Assembly (NCBI RefSeq): GCF_002095535.1
Contig: NZ_MLJI01000001.1
Span: forward strand, 292,689 to 356,688
Reading direction: 5' to 3'
DNA: 64,000 bases
Source of the DNA: Pantoea cypripedii
Lineage (GTDB): Bacteria; Pseudomonadota; Gammaproteobacteria; Enterobacterales; Enterobacteriaceae
Both the position numbers and the translations under genes were made by a program. Of the stretch, positions 32,847-42,475 are shown one piece after another (the stretch's first letter is position 1; every line of letters begins with the position of its first letter). Below the pieces are notes generated by a model that saw nothing but the letters and a program-made list of their open reading frames with translations, did no database searches and was not told the origin of the DNA.

Positions 32847-34142
32847 ATGAAAGGTTTTAAATTCAGCCTCGCCTGGCAAATAGTGATCGCACTGATTCTC
32901 GGCGTGGTGGTCGGCTCGGTGCTGCATAATCAGCCGGACGATCGTGAATGGTTAATCACCAATATTCTCAGCCCGGCCGGTGATATCTTCATTCATCTGA
33001 TCAAGATGATTGTGGTGCCGATTGTCGTTTCATCATTGATTGTCGGCATCGCCGGTGTCGGTGATGCGAAAAAACTCGGACGCATTGGTGTCAAAACCAT
33101 CGTCTATTTTGAAGTGATCACCACCATTGCCATTGTGGTCGGCATTACGCTGGCCAACGTATTCCAACCCGGCAGCGGCATTGATATGTCAACGCTGGCA
33201 ACGGTGGACATCTCTAAATATGAAGCTACCACGCAGGCGGTGCAGGGCGCACCTCACAGCCTGGTGACCACCATCCTGTCGCTGATCCCGCAGAACATTT
33301 TCGCCTCGCTGGTGAGAGGTGACATGCTGCCGATTATCTTCTTCTCGGTATTGTTTGGTCTGGGGCTGTCATCACTGCCTGCGGAACATCGCGATCCGCT
33401 GGTGGGGCTGTTCCGTTCGGTTTCCGAAACCATGTTCAAAGTGACGCATATGATCATGCGCTACGCGCCGGTCGGGGTGTTTGCTCTGATTGCCGTCACC
33501 ATTGCCAACTTTGGTTTTGCTTCGCTGTGGCCGCTCGCCAAGCTGGTGCTGCTGGTTTACGTCGCGATTCTGTTCTTTGCCTTTGTGGTGCTGGGTGCGG
33601 TGGCGCGTTTGTGTAAGCTGCGTATCACCACCCTGATGCGTATCCTGAAAGACGAACTGATTCTGGCCTATTCCACTTCCAGCTCGGAAACCGTGCTGCC
33701 ACGCATTATGCAGAAGATGGAAGCCTATGGCGCACCGAAGGCCATCACCAGCTTTGTGGTGCCGACCGGTTACTCCTTTAACCTCGACGGTTCTACGCTG
33801 TATCAGAGCATCGCGGCGATCTTTATTGCCCAGCTGTACGGTATTGACCTGTCGCTGACCGATGAAATCATCCTGGTGCTGACCCTGATGGTGACCTCGA
33901 AAGGGATTGCGGGCGTACCGGGTGTCTCCTTTGTGGTGCTGCTGGCGACGCTGGGCAGCGTAGGGATTCCGCTGGAAGGTCTGGCGTTTATTGCCGGTGT
34001 TGACCGCATTATGGATATGGCGCGCACCGCGCTGAACGTGATCGGTAACGCGCTGGCAGTGCTGGTGATCGCGCGCTGGGAAAACCAGTTCGACACCGAA
34101 CAGGCCGCCGCTTACGAGCTGCAATTACGCACCCAGGCATAA
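32847..34142 (+). CDS. gltP: Glutamate/aspartate:proton symporter GltP
   Basis: A 431-residue member of the DAACS family (E. coli GltP 437), which imports L-glutamate and L-aspartate with protons. Family signatures are AYSTSSSETVLPRIMQKME (serine-rich hairpin), PTGYSFNLDGSTLYQSIAAI, LMVTSKGIAGVPGVSFVVL and the transport helix GVDRIMDMARTALNVIGNA. The C-terminal tail is shorter than in E. coli. The start ATGAAAGGTTTT has GAGG 12 bases upstream, rather far. It is divergent from acs as in E. coli. Strong terminator downstream. Confidence 0.96.
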   Translation: MKGFKFSLAWQIVIALILGVVVGSVLHNQPDDREWLITNILSPAGDIFIHLIKMIVVPIVVSSLIVGIAGVGDAKKLGRIGVKTIVYFEVITTIAIVVGITLANVFQPGSGIDMSTLATVDISKYEATTQAVQGAPHSLVTTILSLIPQNIFASLVRGDMLPIIFFSVLFGLGLSSLPAEHRDPLVGLFRSVSETMFKVTHMIMRYAPVGVFALIAVTIANFGFASLWPLAKLVLLVYVAILFFAFVVLGAVARLCKLRITTLMRILKDELILAYSTSSSETVLPRIMQKMEAYGAPKAITSFVVPTGYSFNLDGSTLYQSIAAIFIAQLYGIDLSLTDEIILVLTLMVTSKGIAGVPGVSFVVLLATLGSVGIPLEGLAFIAGVDRIMDMARTALNVIGNALAVLVIARWENQFDTEQAAAYELQLRTQA

Positions 34143-34152
34143 CCTTCTGCAC

Positions 34153-34180
34153 AAACCCGCCGTCCGGCGGGTTTTTTCTT
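34153..34180 (+). terminator. Rho-independent terminator of gltP
   Basis: AAACCCGCCG-TCC-GGCGGGTTT-type stem followed by six or more T, 10 bases after the stop. Confidence 0.92.
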
Positions 34181-34286
34181 TCTGCCCCACAAAACTGAAA
34201 AAATCTTTTCCTGCCTGAGTGAATTAAGAATTCAATTTGATATATAGTTTCACGAATAAATTATTCTTTCACCGGAGCCTGTGCGC

Positions 34287-35198
34287 ATGAAAATCGATCT
34301 TAGCCAGATGGTCACTGAGGGCCGTAACCCGGCCAGCCAGCATATTGATGAGTTGTCGACGGAAGCGATGCTGCGCGTTATCAACGATGAAGATAAAAAG
34401 GTGGCGCTGGCTGTAGAAGCGATCGTGCCGCAGATTGCCCAGGTAGTGGATGCCATCACCACTGCCTTTCGCCAGGGCGGTCGCCTGATTTACTGTGGTG
34501 CTGGCACCTCCGGGCGTCTTGGCATTCTGGATGCCAGCGAATGTCCGCCGACCTTTGGCACGCCGCGCAGTCAGGTGGTGGGGTTAATCGCCGGGGGCCA
34601 CACCGCGATTTTGCAGGCGGTGGAAAACGCGGAAGACAACGTTGCGCAGGGCGCACAGGATCTGCGTGATATTCAGTTCAGCGCCAAAGACGTGCTGGTG
34701 GGCATTGCTGCCAGTGGCCGCACCCCGTACGTGCTGGGGGCGCTCGACTACGCGAAACAACAAGGTGCGTTTAGCGCCGCCTTAACCTGCAACCCAAATA
34801 GCGCGATGGCGCAGGTGGCCGATGTGGCGCTGACCCCGGTGGTTGGCCCGGAAGTGGTCACCGGTTCCTCGCGGATGAAAGCCGGTACCGCGCAGAAGCT
34901 GGTGCTGAATATGCTGACCACTGGCGCGATGATTCGCAGCGGCAAGGTGTACGGCAACCTGATGGTGGATGTGGAAGCCACCAACCAGAAGCTGGTGCAG
35001 CGGCAGATTAACATCGTGCGCCAGGCGACCGACTGCGATGAAGCCAGGGCACAGCAGGCGCTGGCGGCCTGTCAGGGCCACTGCAAAACCGCCATTGTGA
35101 TGGTGCTGGCGGGCTTACAGGCTGATGAAGCGCAGGCGCTGCTGGGCCAGCATCATGGCTTTATTCGTCAGGCGTTACGTGATGCAGGAGCGCAATAA
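34287..35198 (+). CDS. murQ: N-acetylmuramic acid 6-phosphate etherase MurQ
   Basis: A 303-residue SIS-domain enzyme (E. coli 298). It cleaves the lactyl ether of MurNAc-6-phosphate to give GlcNAc-6-phosphate and D-lactate in cell-wall recycling. Motifs are [25 protein letters not shown] and [15 protein letters not shown], with [16 protein letters not shown] at the substrate site. The start ATG (34287) has GGAG 9 bases upstream; a GTG at 34281 is less likely. Its TAA stop overlaps the murP ATG (TAATG). The usual divergent murR repressor is not next to it here. Confidence 0.96.
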   Translation: MKIDLSQMVTEGRNPASQHIDELSTEAMLRVINDEDKKVALAVEAIVPQIAQVVDAITTAFRQGGRLIYCGAGTSGRLGILDASECPPTFGTPRSQVVGLIAGGHTAILQAVENAEDNVAQGAQDLRDIQFSAKDVLVGIAASGRTPYVLGALDYAKQQGAFSAALTCNPNSAMAQVADVALTPVVGPEVVTGSSRMKAGTAQKLVLNMLTTGAMIRSGKVYGNLMVDVEATNQKLVQRQINIVRQATDCDEARAQQALAACQGHCKTAIVMVLAGLQADEAQALLGQHHGFIRQALRDAGAQ

Positions 35199-36622
35199 TG
35201 GCCGCCATCAGCGAATCCTTACTGCGCGATATTCTGCACGCCGTAGGTGGGGCGGCCAATGTGGCGCACTGCGGTAATTGCATGACGCGCCTGCGCCTGA
35301 CCTTAGCGGATGCGCAGCTCGCCGATCATGCCCGGTTGAAAACCCTGCCAGGGGTGCTCGGAGTGATCGACAGCGATGCGCAGTTGCAGATTGTGCTGGG
35401 ACCTGGCAAAGCGCAGAGCGCGGCGGAAATGATGCAGACGATGCTGGATAACCCGGCCGACCTGCAATCCATTGCCTCGGCGCAAAAGCAGCAGCTCAAA
35501 GCGAAACAAACCAGCCGCCTGCATCAGTTTCTTGCCCGCTTTGCCACCATCTTTACTCCGCTGATCCCCGGCTTTATCGGTGCCGGTTTGCTGCTGGGTT
35601 TTGCCACGCTGATCGAGCAGATTTTTCATCTCACCACGCCAGGCGATCATCCCCACTGGCTGCTGGCGACCGTCGCCTATATGAAGGTGTTTGGCAAAGG
35701 GCTGTTCACCTTTCTTAGCATCCTGATTGGTTATAACGCGCAAAAAGCCTTTGGCGGCACCGGGGTGAATGGGGCGATTATCGCTTCATTATTTGTGCTG
35801 GGTTATGTACCCACCGCCACCGTGGGTTATTACAGCGGCATGGAGAATTTCTTCGGCCTGACTATCGATCCGCGCGGCAATATTATTGGCGTGCTGCTAG
35901 CGGCGATATTTGGTGCCTGGCTGGAGCGGCAGCTGCGTAAAATCATTCCCGATAATCTGGATATGATTCTCACTTCTTTGCTGACCTTGATGATAACTGG
36001 CGCGGTGACTTTCCTGGTGATCATGCCGATTGGTGGTGAATTATTTAAAGGCATGTCATGGCTGTTTATTCATTTGAACAGCAATCCGTTTGGTTGCGCC
36101 ATTCTGGCCGGATTATTTCTGATTGCGGTGATGTTTGGTATTCATCAGGGTTTTATCCCGGTTTATTTCGCTTTGATGGAAAGCCAGGGATTTAATTCGC
36201 TGTTTCCGATTCTGGCGATGGCGGGAGCCGGTCAGGTGGGGGCGGCGCTGGCATTGTGGTGCCGGGCGGATAAACATTCGCAGTTACGCAGCCAGATAAA
36301 AGGGGCGATTGTGCCGGGCCTGTTAGGCGTCGGCGAGCCGTTAATTTACGGCGTCACCCTGCCACGGCTGAAACCCTTTATCACCGCCTGTTGTGGCGGG
36401 GCGCTGGGCGGTTTCTTTATCGGGCTGGTGGCCTGGCTGGGATTACCCGTCGGCATGAACACGGTGTTCGGTCCGTCCGGGCTGGTGACGTTGCCGCTGA
36501 TGACGTCGCCGCAGGGTATCTTCGCCGGTATGGCGGTATACCTCGCCGGATTGATGGTGGCCTGGGTGGGCGGTTTTGCCTTTACCTGGTGGGGTGGCAC
36601 GCGCGGGGTGGATTTGAGTTAA
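35198..36622 (+). CDS. murP: PTS EIIBC component for N-acetylmuramic acid, MurP
   Basis: A 474-residue protein, the same length as E. coli MurP. The EIIB domain comes first, with the phosphorylated cysteine Cys28 in [12 protein letters not shown]; an EIIC domain with about ten membrane helices follows ([34 protein letters not shown] [34 protein letters not shown]). It has no EIIA domain and borrows EIIA-glucose (Crr). It imports MurNAc and phosphorylates it for MurQ. Translationally coupled to murQ through TAATG. Confidence 0.96.
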   Translation: MAAISESLLRDILHAVGGAANVAHCGNCMTRLRLTLADAQLADHARLKTLPGVLGVIDSDAQLQIVLGPGKAQSAAEMMQTMLDNPADLQSIASAQKQQLKAKQTSRLHQFLARFATIFTPLIPGFIGAGLLLGFATLIEQIFHLTTPGDHPHWLLATVAYMKVFGKGLFTFLSILIGYNAQKAFGGTGVNGAIIASLFVLGYVPTATVGYYSGMENFFGLTIDPRGNIIGVLLAAIFGAWLERQLRKIIPDNLDMILTSLLTLMITGAVTFLVIMPIGGELFKGMSWLFIHLNSNPFGCAILAGLFLIAVMFGIHQGFIPVYFALMESQGFNSLFPILAMAGAGQVGAALALWCRADKHSQLRSQIKGAIVPGLLGVGEPLIYGVTLPRLKPFITACCGGALGGFFIGLVAWLGLPVGMNTVFGPSGLVTLPLMTSPQGIFAGMAVYLAGLMVAWVGGFAFTWWGGTRGVDLS

Positions 36623-36641
36623 CCGATTAACGTCAAAAAAA

Positions 36642-36665
36642 CGGCGCGATAATTCGCGCCACTAC
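36642..36665. repeat. Degenerate REP-like palindrome after murP
   Basis: GGCGCGATAATTCGCGCC with a following ACTAC is a diverged single copy of the GTAG-headed REP family found at 28, 40, 44, 49, 57, 58 and 63 kb (ACTAC in place of GCTAC). Confidence 0.6.
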
Positions 36666-36752
36666 ATTAAATTTAATGGATTTTTCTTCCTTTTCATTCC
36701 CCGACACCGCAAATCCCCTGCTTTATTCACAATTAAAATTAGATAACCACAG

Positions 36753-36780
36753 TAAAGTTATGACCTTTCCCTGCCGAAAA
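36753..36780 (+). promoter_or_regulatory. Sigma-28 (FliA) type promoter of aer
   Basis: TAAAGTT (36753-36759) and GCCGAAAA (36773-36780) resemble the flagellar consensus TAAAGTTT / GCCGATAA. The spacing is one base longer than ideal (TAAA-N16-GCCG). The site is 56 bases before aer, a known FliA-dependent gene in E. coli. Confidence 0.55.
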
Positions 36781-36835
36781 GATAAAGAAGGGTTATCAAT
36801 TTTTTTTCTCGCCTCTGGCTTGCAAGGACTCACTC

Positions 36836-38368
36836 ATGCGTAACAACCAGCCCATCACTCAGCGTGAATACGTCTTTGACGATCATGCCACCCTGATGTC
36901 CACCACCGATCTCAACAGCTATATCACCTACGCCAACGATGCTTTTATTGAGGTCAGTGGATTTACCCCGGAGGAGGTGAATGGCCAGCCGCATAACATG
37001 GTGCGCCATCCGGATATGCCGCCGGAAGCCTTTGCGGATATGTGGGCGACGTTAAAACAGGGTGAACCCTGGACTGCGCTGGTGAAAAACCGGCGTAAAA
37101 ACGGCGATCATTATTGGGTACGCGCTAATGCCATTCCGGTGGTCCGTGGGGGGCAGGTGCAGGGATATATGTCGGTACGTACCAAACCGACACCCGAAGA
37201 AATTCGCCAAAGCGAGACGCTGTATCGGGATTTCCGTGAAGGGCGAACCAAAGGCCGCCGTTTTCATAAGGGGTTAATTGTTGGACGTTTCAGCGCGTTG
37301 CTGAAAACCCTGCCGCTGCGCTGGCGGATTCGCACCCCTCTGATCGTACTGCTGCCGCTTTCCGTGCTGGGCGTGTGGTTGCTCGGCCTGCCACCGCTGG
37401 CGCTGGGCTACTTTAGCGGCGGTATGGCGCTGTTGCTGTTGTTAGCCAGCCTGTGGCTGGAGCAGCAGATTTCACGGCCCATGGAGCGTATCTGTCGTCA
37501 GGCGTTGAGTGTGGCGACCGGGGCCAGCCATAAAGTGGAGCAGATGGATCGCGTCGATGAAATTGGTGTCACGCTGCGCGCCATTGGTCAGCTCGGGTTG
37601 ATGTTCCGCTGGCTGGTGGATGATGTCAGCGGTCAGGCAATTAACGTGCTGGGAGCCAGCGATGCCATCGCGCGCAGCAACGATGAACTGAGTCGACGTA
37701 CCGAGCAGGCGGCTGCCAATGTGCAGCAAACGGCCGCCACCATGAACGAAATGACGGCGACAGTGAAAAGTAATACCGAAACCGCCAGTGAAGTGAATGA
37801 TCTTTCGGCCAACACCAGCCAGGCGGCGGTGCAGGGCGGTAAAGTGATGCAGGAAATGGTCGGCATGATGGCGGAGATTGCCGACAGTGCCAGGCGTATC
37901 GCCAATATTACCAGCGTGATTGACGGCATTGCCTTCCAGACCAATATCCTGGCGCTGAATGCGGCGGTTGAAGCGGCCCGCGCCGGGGAGCAGGGCAAAG
38001 GTTTTGCCGTGGTGGCCGGTGAAGTGCGCAGCCTGGCGCAGCGCAGCGCTACTGCGGCCAGCGAGATCAAAAAGCTGGTGGAAACCAGCGCCAGCCGCGT
38101 GCAGTCGGGTAGCAGTCACGCCGATGCCGCCGGACGTACCATGCAGGACATCGTTGAACAGGTGCAGCATGTCACTGCGTTAATCGCGCAGATCAGTGCG
38201 GCGACGGCAGAACAATCCGTGGCGCTGAGCGAAGTGAGCGGCGCGGTGGAGGACCTCGATGACATCACCCATCAAAACGCCGCGCGCGTGCAGGAAGGGG
38301 CAGAAGCGTCAGAACGCATGGCGCGCCAGGCGAATCGCCTGGTGGAAGCGATCAGCGTGTTCCGTTAA
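36836..38368 (+). CDS. aer: Aerotaxis receptor Aer
   Basis: A 510-residue redox/energy taxis receptor (E. coli 506). The N-terminal PAS domain binds FAD ([48 protein letters not shown]). A hydrophobic membrane hairpin follows at about 165-215 ([35 protein letters not shown]), then HAMP-like and methyl-accepting signalling domains with the invariant hairpin tip [20 protein letters not shown]. It has no periplasmic sensor. Its stop overlaps that of the convergent AraC gene by 4 bases. A FliA-type promoter precedes it. Confidence 0.95.
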   Translation: MRNNQPITQREYVFDDHATLMSTTDLNSYITYANDAFIEVSGFTPEEVNGQPHNMVRHPDMPPEAFADMWATLKQGEPWTALVKNRRKNGDHYWVRANAIPVVRGGQVQGYMSVRTKPTPEEIRQSETLYRDFREGRTKGRRFHKGLIVGRFSALLKTLPLRWRIRTPLIVLLPLSVLGVWLLGLPPLALGYFSGGMALLLLLASLWLEQQISRPMERICRQALSVATGASHKVEQMDRVDEIGVTLRAIGQLGLMFRWLVDDVSGQAINVLGASDAIARSNDELSRRTEQAAANVQQTAATMNEMTATVKSNTETASEVNDLSANTSQAAVQGGKVMQEMVGMMAEIADSARRIANITSVIDGIAFQTNILALNAAVEAARAGEQGKGFAVVAGEVRSLAQRSATAASEIKKLVETSASRVQSGSSHADAAGRTMQDIVEQVQHVTALIAQISAATAEQSVALSEVSGAVEDLDDITHQNAARVQEGAEASERMARQANRLVEAISVFR

Positions 38369-39324
38369 AGCTCGGATATCACCTCCCGTCGGGCGCGCAG
38401 TGCGCCTGGCGGTTGTCCGACAATCCGCTTAAACGCCCGGCTGAATGCCGCCAGCGAGCCATAACCCAGATGAAAGGCGACGCTTTCCATCGCCTCTCCC
38501 TCGTTAACGATGCGCTGCACAGCCAGACGCATACGCAGCTCGGTGAGATAGCGCAGCGGTGTCATGCCGGTGGCCGACTGAAAACGGGCGGCAAACACCG
38601 AACGCGAGCTGCCCGATTCGCGTGCCAGCCGTTCTACCGTCCAGTTTTCGCCTGGCGCGCGGTGCATGGCCGCCATCGCCAGACTGAGGCGTGGATCGCG
38701 CAGCGCCTGCACCAGCCCGCTGCCTTTGCCGCAGCCGTTTTCCACCCAGCCACGTACAATCTGTGCCGCCACCACATCCGCCAGACGTGACAAAATCCCG
38801 GCAAATCCCGCCTGGCGCAGGCGCGTTTCGCGCTCCATCGCATCGAGGATCGGCTGGATTTCCGGGTATTGCGCCAGCAGCGTGCTGACCAGCATCACAT
38901 CCGGCATGGTGTGCACCAGCGGCTGCATCCCGCCCAGTTCAAACGCCATGCAGGCGCTGAACAGCACCACATCGGCGTTCTCCGGGCTGTCGCACGCGGT
39001 GCCGTCAATGGCACAAACGCTGTCGCAAATCGGTTTGCTATTGAAGGTGCTGATCGGCTCGCAGTGTGCTTCTTCGCTTGAGATCAGCGCGTGGGGCCGA
39101 CCATGCGGGATCAGCAGCGCATCACCGGCTTCCAGTGGATAGATCGTCCCGGAGGCGGAGCGGATCAGCAGCGATCCGCGTCCGACAAAATGCAGCTGCG
39201 CCCGGCCAGGCGCGTCGTCGTAACGCAGACCAAACGGGGCATTCAGGGCAATGCGCTGATACCTGACGCCGTACAGACGCATACCCATCAGCAGTTCACT
39301 GGTCAGATCTTCATAGCGGCTCAT
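38365..39324 (-). CDS. AraC-family regulator (cupin_6 type N-terminus)
   Basis: A 319-residue AraC-type protein. The N-terminal cupin-like domain includes [19 protein letters not shown] and [14 protein letters not shown], typical of AraC regulators with the cupin_6 domain. The C-terminal DNA-binding region is [20 protein letters not shown] and [20 protein letters not shown]. It is divergent from an MFS exporter of NepI type with 103 bases between starts, so it very likely regulates that gene. Such pairs typically respond to small aromatic or drug-like molecules; the ligand is unknown. The stop overlaps that of aer. Confidence 0.86.
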   Translation of the reverse strand: MSRYEDLTSELLMGMRLYGVRYQRIALNAPFGLRYDDAPGRAQLHFVGRGSLLIRSASGTIYPLEAGDALLIPHGRPHALISSEEAHCEPISTFNSKPICDSVCAIDGTACDSPENADVVLFSACMAFELGGMQPLVHTMPDVMLVSTLLAQYPEIQPILDAMERETRLRQAGFAGILSRLADVVAAQIVRGWVENGCGKGSGLVQALRDPRLSLAMAAMHRAPGENWTVERLARESGSSRSVFAARFQSATGMTPLRYLTELRMRLAVQRIVNEGEAMESVAFHLGYGSLAAFSRAFKRIVGQPPGALRARREVISEL

Positions 39325-39427
39325 ACGATTCCAGACGAATTATCAAAAAACAAAGTTTCTGTATCATAGATCGTCTTGCTGTTGCTCACTATGCTCACAC
39401 TTTAATATTTTGTGATGGGGATCGCAG

Positions 39428-40615
39428 ATGAGCCTGAATAGTGATGTCGTCGAACAGAGTTTGCCAGTGGAGAAACCCGCATGGGGTGCGGTATTTGCCA
39501 TGGCTTTCGGCGTATTCGGCCTGATTACCGCCGAGTTTTTGCCGGTAAGCCTGCTGACGCCGATTGCCGCTTCGTTGCAGGTGAGTGAAGGGCAGGCGGG
39601 ACAAACCGTCACAGTGACCGCGCTGGTGGCGCTGCTGACCAGCCTGGTGATTGGCAATCTCACCCGTCGTCTTGATCGTCGCATGGTGATGCTGGCGTTT
39701 ACTCTGTTGTTGATCGCCTCGGCGCTGCTGGTGGCCTTTGCAGAGGATCTCACCATGATCCTGCTGGCGCGGGTGTTGCTGGGCATGGCGATTGGCGGTT
39801 TCTGGACATTATCAACCGCCATCACCATGCGTCTGGTGCCGAATGACCAGGTACCGCGCGCGTTATCGATTGTATTTAGCGGGATTTCGCTGGCGACCAT
39901 CATCGCCGCGCCGCTCGGCAGCTATCTGGGTGGGCTGATTGGCTGGCGTAATATTTTCCTGCTGACCGGTGCGTTAGGTGTGCTGGCGTTGTTCTGGCAG
40001 TTCTTTACCCTGCCTGCCATGCCGCCGGAAAACAAGGCGCGCAGCGGTGGCGTGCTGGACCTGCTGCGCCGTAGCGTGATGCGCTGGGGAATGCTGGCGG
40101 TAATTATGATGTTTACCGGTCACTTCGCCTTCTTTACTTACCTGCGTCCATTCCTGGAAAGTGCCGCGCAGCTTAACGTCAATCAGCTGTCGCTGGTGCT
40201 GCTGGCGTTTGGTGTGGCGAACTTCTTCGGTACCTCGCTGGCGGGTTATCTGGTGACGCGCAGCGTGTCGCTGACTCTGAGCGGTATGGCGCTGCTGATG
40301 AGCGTCACTGCGCTGGTGCTGGTGAGCTTCGGCGGCGTCTCGTGGCTGGTGGCGGCAGGTGTCGCGGTATGGGGACTGGCATTTGGTTCGATGCCGACCG
40401 GCTGGTCAACCTGGATTTCCCGTGCCGTACCGGATGACGCGGAATCCGGTGGTGGCCTGCTGGTGGCGACGATTCAGCTGGCGATCACCGCCGGTGCTGC
40501 TGCCGGTGGCTGGATGTTCGATTTGCAGGGCGCAGGCGGGGTATTCCTCTCCAGCGGTGTACTGATGTTGCTGGCGGCGATAACCATTTTCACCCGCGTG
40601 CGGCATCACGGCTAG
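39428..40615 (+). CDS. MFS exporter of the DHA1 family, NepI-like
   Basis: A 395-residue, 12-helix major facilitator of the drug:H+ antiporter-1 type. It parallels E. coli NepI (purine ribonucleoside efflux) in FLPVSLLTPIAASLQVSEGQ, AGQTVTVTALVALLTSLVIG, LLGMAIGGFWTLSTAITMRL (antiporter motif C region) and GWSTWISRAVPDDAE. Identity is moderate, so the substrate may differ. It is divergent from the AraC-type gene that probably controls it. Start ATGAGCCTGAATAG with GGGGATCGC upstream. Followed by a REP palindrome. Confidence 0.82.
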   Translation: MSLNSDVVEQSLPVEKPAWGAVFAMAFGVFGLITAEFLPVSLLTPIAASLQVSEGQAGQTVTVTALVALLTSLVIGNLTRRLDRRMVMLAFTLLLIASALLVAFAEDLTMILLARVLLGMAIGGFWTLSTAITMRLVPNDQVPRALSIVFSGISLATIIAAPLGSYLGGLIGWRNIFLLTGALGVLALFWQFFTLPAMPPENKARSGGVLDLLRRSVMRWGMLAVIMMFTGHFAFFTYLRPFLESAAQLNVNQLSLVLLAFGVANFFGTSLAGYLVTRSVSLTLSGMALLMSVTALVLVSFGGVSWLVAAGVAVWGLAFGSMPTGWSTWISRAVPDDAESGGGLLVATIQLAITAGAAAGGWMFDLQGAGGVFLSSGVLMLLAAITIFTRVRHHG

Positions 40616-40625
40616 CGATAACCCT

Positions 40626-40653
40626 GTAACGGCGCGATAAATCGCGCCGTTAC
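40626..40653. repeat. Single REP-family palindrome after the NepI-like gene
   Basis: A 28-base perfect palindrome centred on the core GCGCGATAAATCGCGC, with GTAAC/GTTAC ends instead of GTAGC. It is a member of the REP family seen through the right half of the window, followed by no T-run. Confidence 0.75.
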
Positions 40654-40878
40654 GGTTCTAAACCTCCACCAATCACAGCGATAAATCCTGCCTTTTAACT
40701 AAAACGCAGATTATTAACACTGCGTGCAAAAGCTAACCATAACGTGCTTTTTATGGTCAGTTTTTTTGAATGATAACCGCAAATCTCTCCGCTTTTTGTT
40801 GATCAATTTTCGGCCTATTATTTATCTCAACAAGGCGATGACGCCTTACCTAATCAAATATTGACCGAGGAATTGACC

Positions 40879-41088
40879 ATGAAATCTATCAAAACTTTTG
40901 CTGCTGTTGTTGCTCTTTCCGTCCTGCCTTTCGCCAGCTTTGCTCAGAGCGTGACGGCTACCGCGTCGACTCTGGACGGTGCTGAAGCGAAAATTGCTGC
41001 TCAGGCACAAGAAGCTGGTGCTTCCTATAAAGTGACAGAAGCCACCTTCAACAACGGCGTGCACATGACCGCTGAACTGACTAAATAA
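40879..41088 (+). CDS. Small secreted YhcN/BhsA-family protein (DUF1471), copy 2
   Basis: A 69-residue precursor closely similar to the gene at 10442-10651: MKSIKTFAAVVALSVLPFASFA is the signal peptide and STLDGAEAKIAAQAQEAGA the mature start. It differs mostly in the signal region and at residues 44-60. The start ATG has GAGG 8 bases upstream (same layout as copy 1). Function by family: periplasmic stress and biofilm proteins (BhsA, McbA, YhcN). It stands alone with an AT-rich upstream region and a hairpin downstream. Confidence 0.88.
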   Translation: MKSIKTFAAVVALSVLPFASFAQSVTATASTLDGAEAKIAAQAQEAGASYKVTEATFNNGVHMTAELTK

Positions 41089-41110
41089 GTCAGTTAACAA
41101 TCTGTGCTGA

Positions 41111-41132
41111 CAGGGCGCCTCCGGGCGCCCTG
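41111..41132 (+). terminator. Hairpin downstream of YhcN-type gene, copy 2
   Basis: CAGGGCGCC and GGCGCCCTG flank a 4-base loop 22 bases after the stop. No T-run follows, so termination strength is uncertain. Confidence 0.5.
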
Positions 41133-41170
41133 GCCGCGTTTAAGCAGATAAAATCCTGTCGCTTTCTTTC

Positions 41171-41189
41171 GTAAATGATTACTATTCGC
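41171..41189. promoter_or_regulatory. Possible Fur box upstream of yncE
   Basis: GTAAATGATTACTATTCGC matches the 19-base Fur consensus at 12 of 19 positions by hand alignment. It lies 109 bases before the yncE start; E. coli yncE is iron-repressed. A partial match, so tentative. Confidence 0.4.
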
Positions 41190-41297
41190 AAAAATAAAAT
41201 CCTTCGTCGGCCTGCCTCGGGCTGCTTTTAACCATCTGGTTGCAATGTCGGGCTTTCATTCACTGCCGTGAGGCGGTGGTTTTGCTATGGAGAAGTC

Positions 41298-42353
41298 ATG
41301 AAAGCGAATAAAACTGTGCAGTGGGCGCTGCGTCCACTGTTTCTGGCGACAGCCCTGTTTTCTACCTCTGCGGTAATGGCGGCAGATGCTCAGGAATTGA
41401 ATCAGCCGATCTCGAAAGGTGCCTATGAACTGGCGTTCAGCAACAGCGATAACGCGCTGTTCCTGGCCACGTCACAAAATGCCACCAACGAAAAAGGCGG
41501 CACCGTCTATCGTCTCGACCCGCAAAGTCTGGCGGTAAAACAAACCATCGATACCGACCTGAAAGCCTTCGGTGCCACCATCAACCCCAAAACCAATGTC
41601 CTCTACATCGGTAACACCGTGAATGCGGCGGTGACGGCGGTGGATGCCACCAGCGGCAAGGTACTGAATACCCTGGTGCTGGATGGCCGCAAGCGCAGCG
41701 AAGATGTGCGTCCGCTGCAACCGCGTGAGCTGGTAGCCGATGCGGCGACTGACCGCGTGTATATCACCGGTCTGGGCCCGCAAAGCGTGGTCTGGGTGGT
41801 GGATGGCAAAACGCTGCAACTGATTAGCACCGTGCCGAACACCGGCAAAATGGGCACCGGTCTGGCGCTGGATTCCGCTGCGCAGAAACTCTACGTCACC
41901 AACGGCGACGGTGAGCTGGTCACCATCAACACCCGTCTGAATGCGATTGAAAAGCGTCAGAAAATCGACGCGGATAAAGATCATTTCTTCCTGAACATCG
42001 CGCTGGATACCCAGGGTCATCGCGCCTTCCTTAGCGATTCCAAACAGCCGCAGGTGCTGGTGCTGGATACCCGTACCCAGCAGGTCATCCACCGGATTGA
42101 TGTACCAGAATCGCTGGCGGTGCTGTTCAATGCCGAGCGTAATGAACTGTACGTGACGCATCGCAAAGCCGGTGAAATCAGCATCATTGACGCCAGCAAT
42201 TACAAAGTGAAACGCACGGTGAAAGCACCAGCCCTGCCAAACAGCCTGGCGCTGTCGGCGGATGGCAAAACGCTGTTTGTCAGCATCAAACAACCTGGCT
42301 CACGCAAAGAACCACCCAAAAATCCGGATAGCGTGCTGCGCATCGCGCTGTGA
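41298..42353 (+). CDS. yncE: YncE, periplasmic seven-bladed beta-propeller protein
   Basis: A 351-residue exported propeller protein (E. coli YncE 353). The Sec signal peptide is MKANKTVQWALRPLFLATAL to about AVMAADA. Repeated blades of the YVTN type are visible (ERNELYVTHRKAGEISIIDA, SLALSADGKTLFVSIKQ, FGATINPKTNVLYIGNTVNA). YncE binds DNA and is iron-regulated in E. coli, but its role is unknown. The start is the ATG at 41298, with GGAGAAGTC before it. A possible Fur box lies upstream. Followed by the dhaK gene 122 bases later. Confidence 0.92.
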   Translation: MKANKTVQWALRPLFLATALFSTSAVMAADAQELNQPISKGAYELAFSNSDNALFLATSQNATNEKGGTVYRLDPQSLAVKQTIDTDLKAFGATINPKTNVLYIGNTVNAAVTAVDATSGKVLNTLVLDGRKRSEDVRPLQPRELVADAATDRVYITGLGPQSVVWVVDGKTLQLISTVPNTGKMGTGLALDSAAQKLYVTNGDGELVTINTRLNAIEKRQKIDADKDHFFLNIALDTQGHRAFLSDSKQPQVLVLDTRTQQVIHRIDVPESLAVLFNAERNELYVTHRKAGEISIIDASNYKVKRTVKAPALPNSLALSADGKTLFVSIKQPGSRKEPPKNPDSVLRIAL

Positions 42354-42475
42354 TCACATTTATCTGAATTTGCAGGGCGGCTTGTGCCGCCCTTTGCATT
42401 TCCTGCCCCTGCTCAGCGTTTCTCTGCGCGTACTGCGCTACCTTTAAGTACCACAACACCAAAAGGGAGAACGTA

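Noticed and set aside
32666..32860. 64-codon frame before gltP
   Set aside because: It runs into the start of gltP in another frame, lacks a ribosome-binding site, and looks like random sequence.
33372..34124. Long minus-strand frame inside gltP
   Set aside because: Antisense shadow of a strongly conserved transporter gene, with a His/Gln/Arg-rich composition typical of reverse frames.
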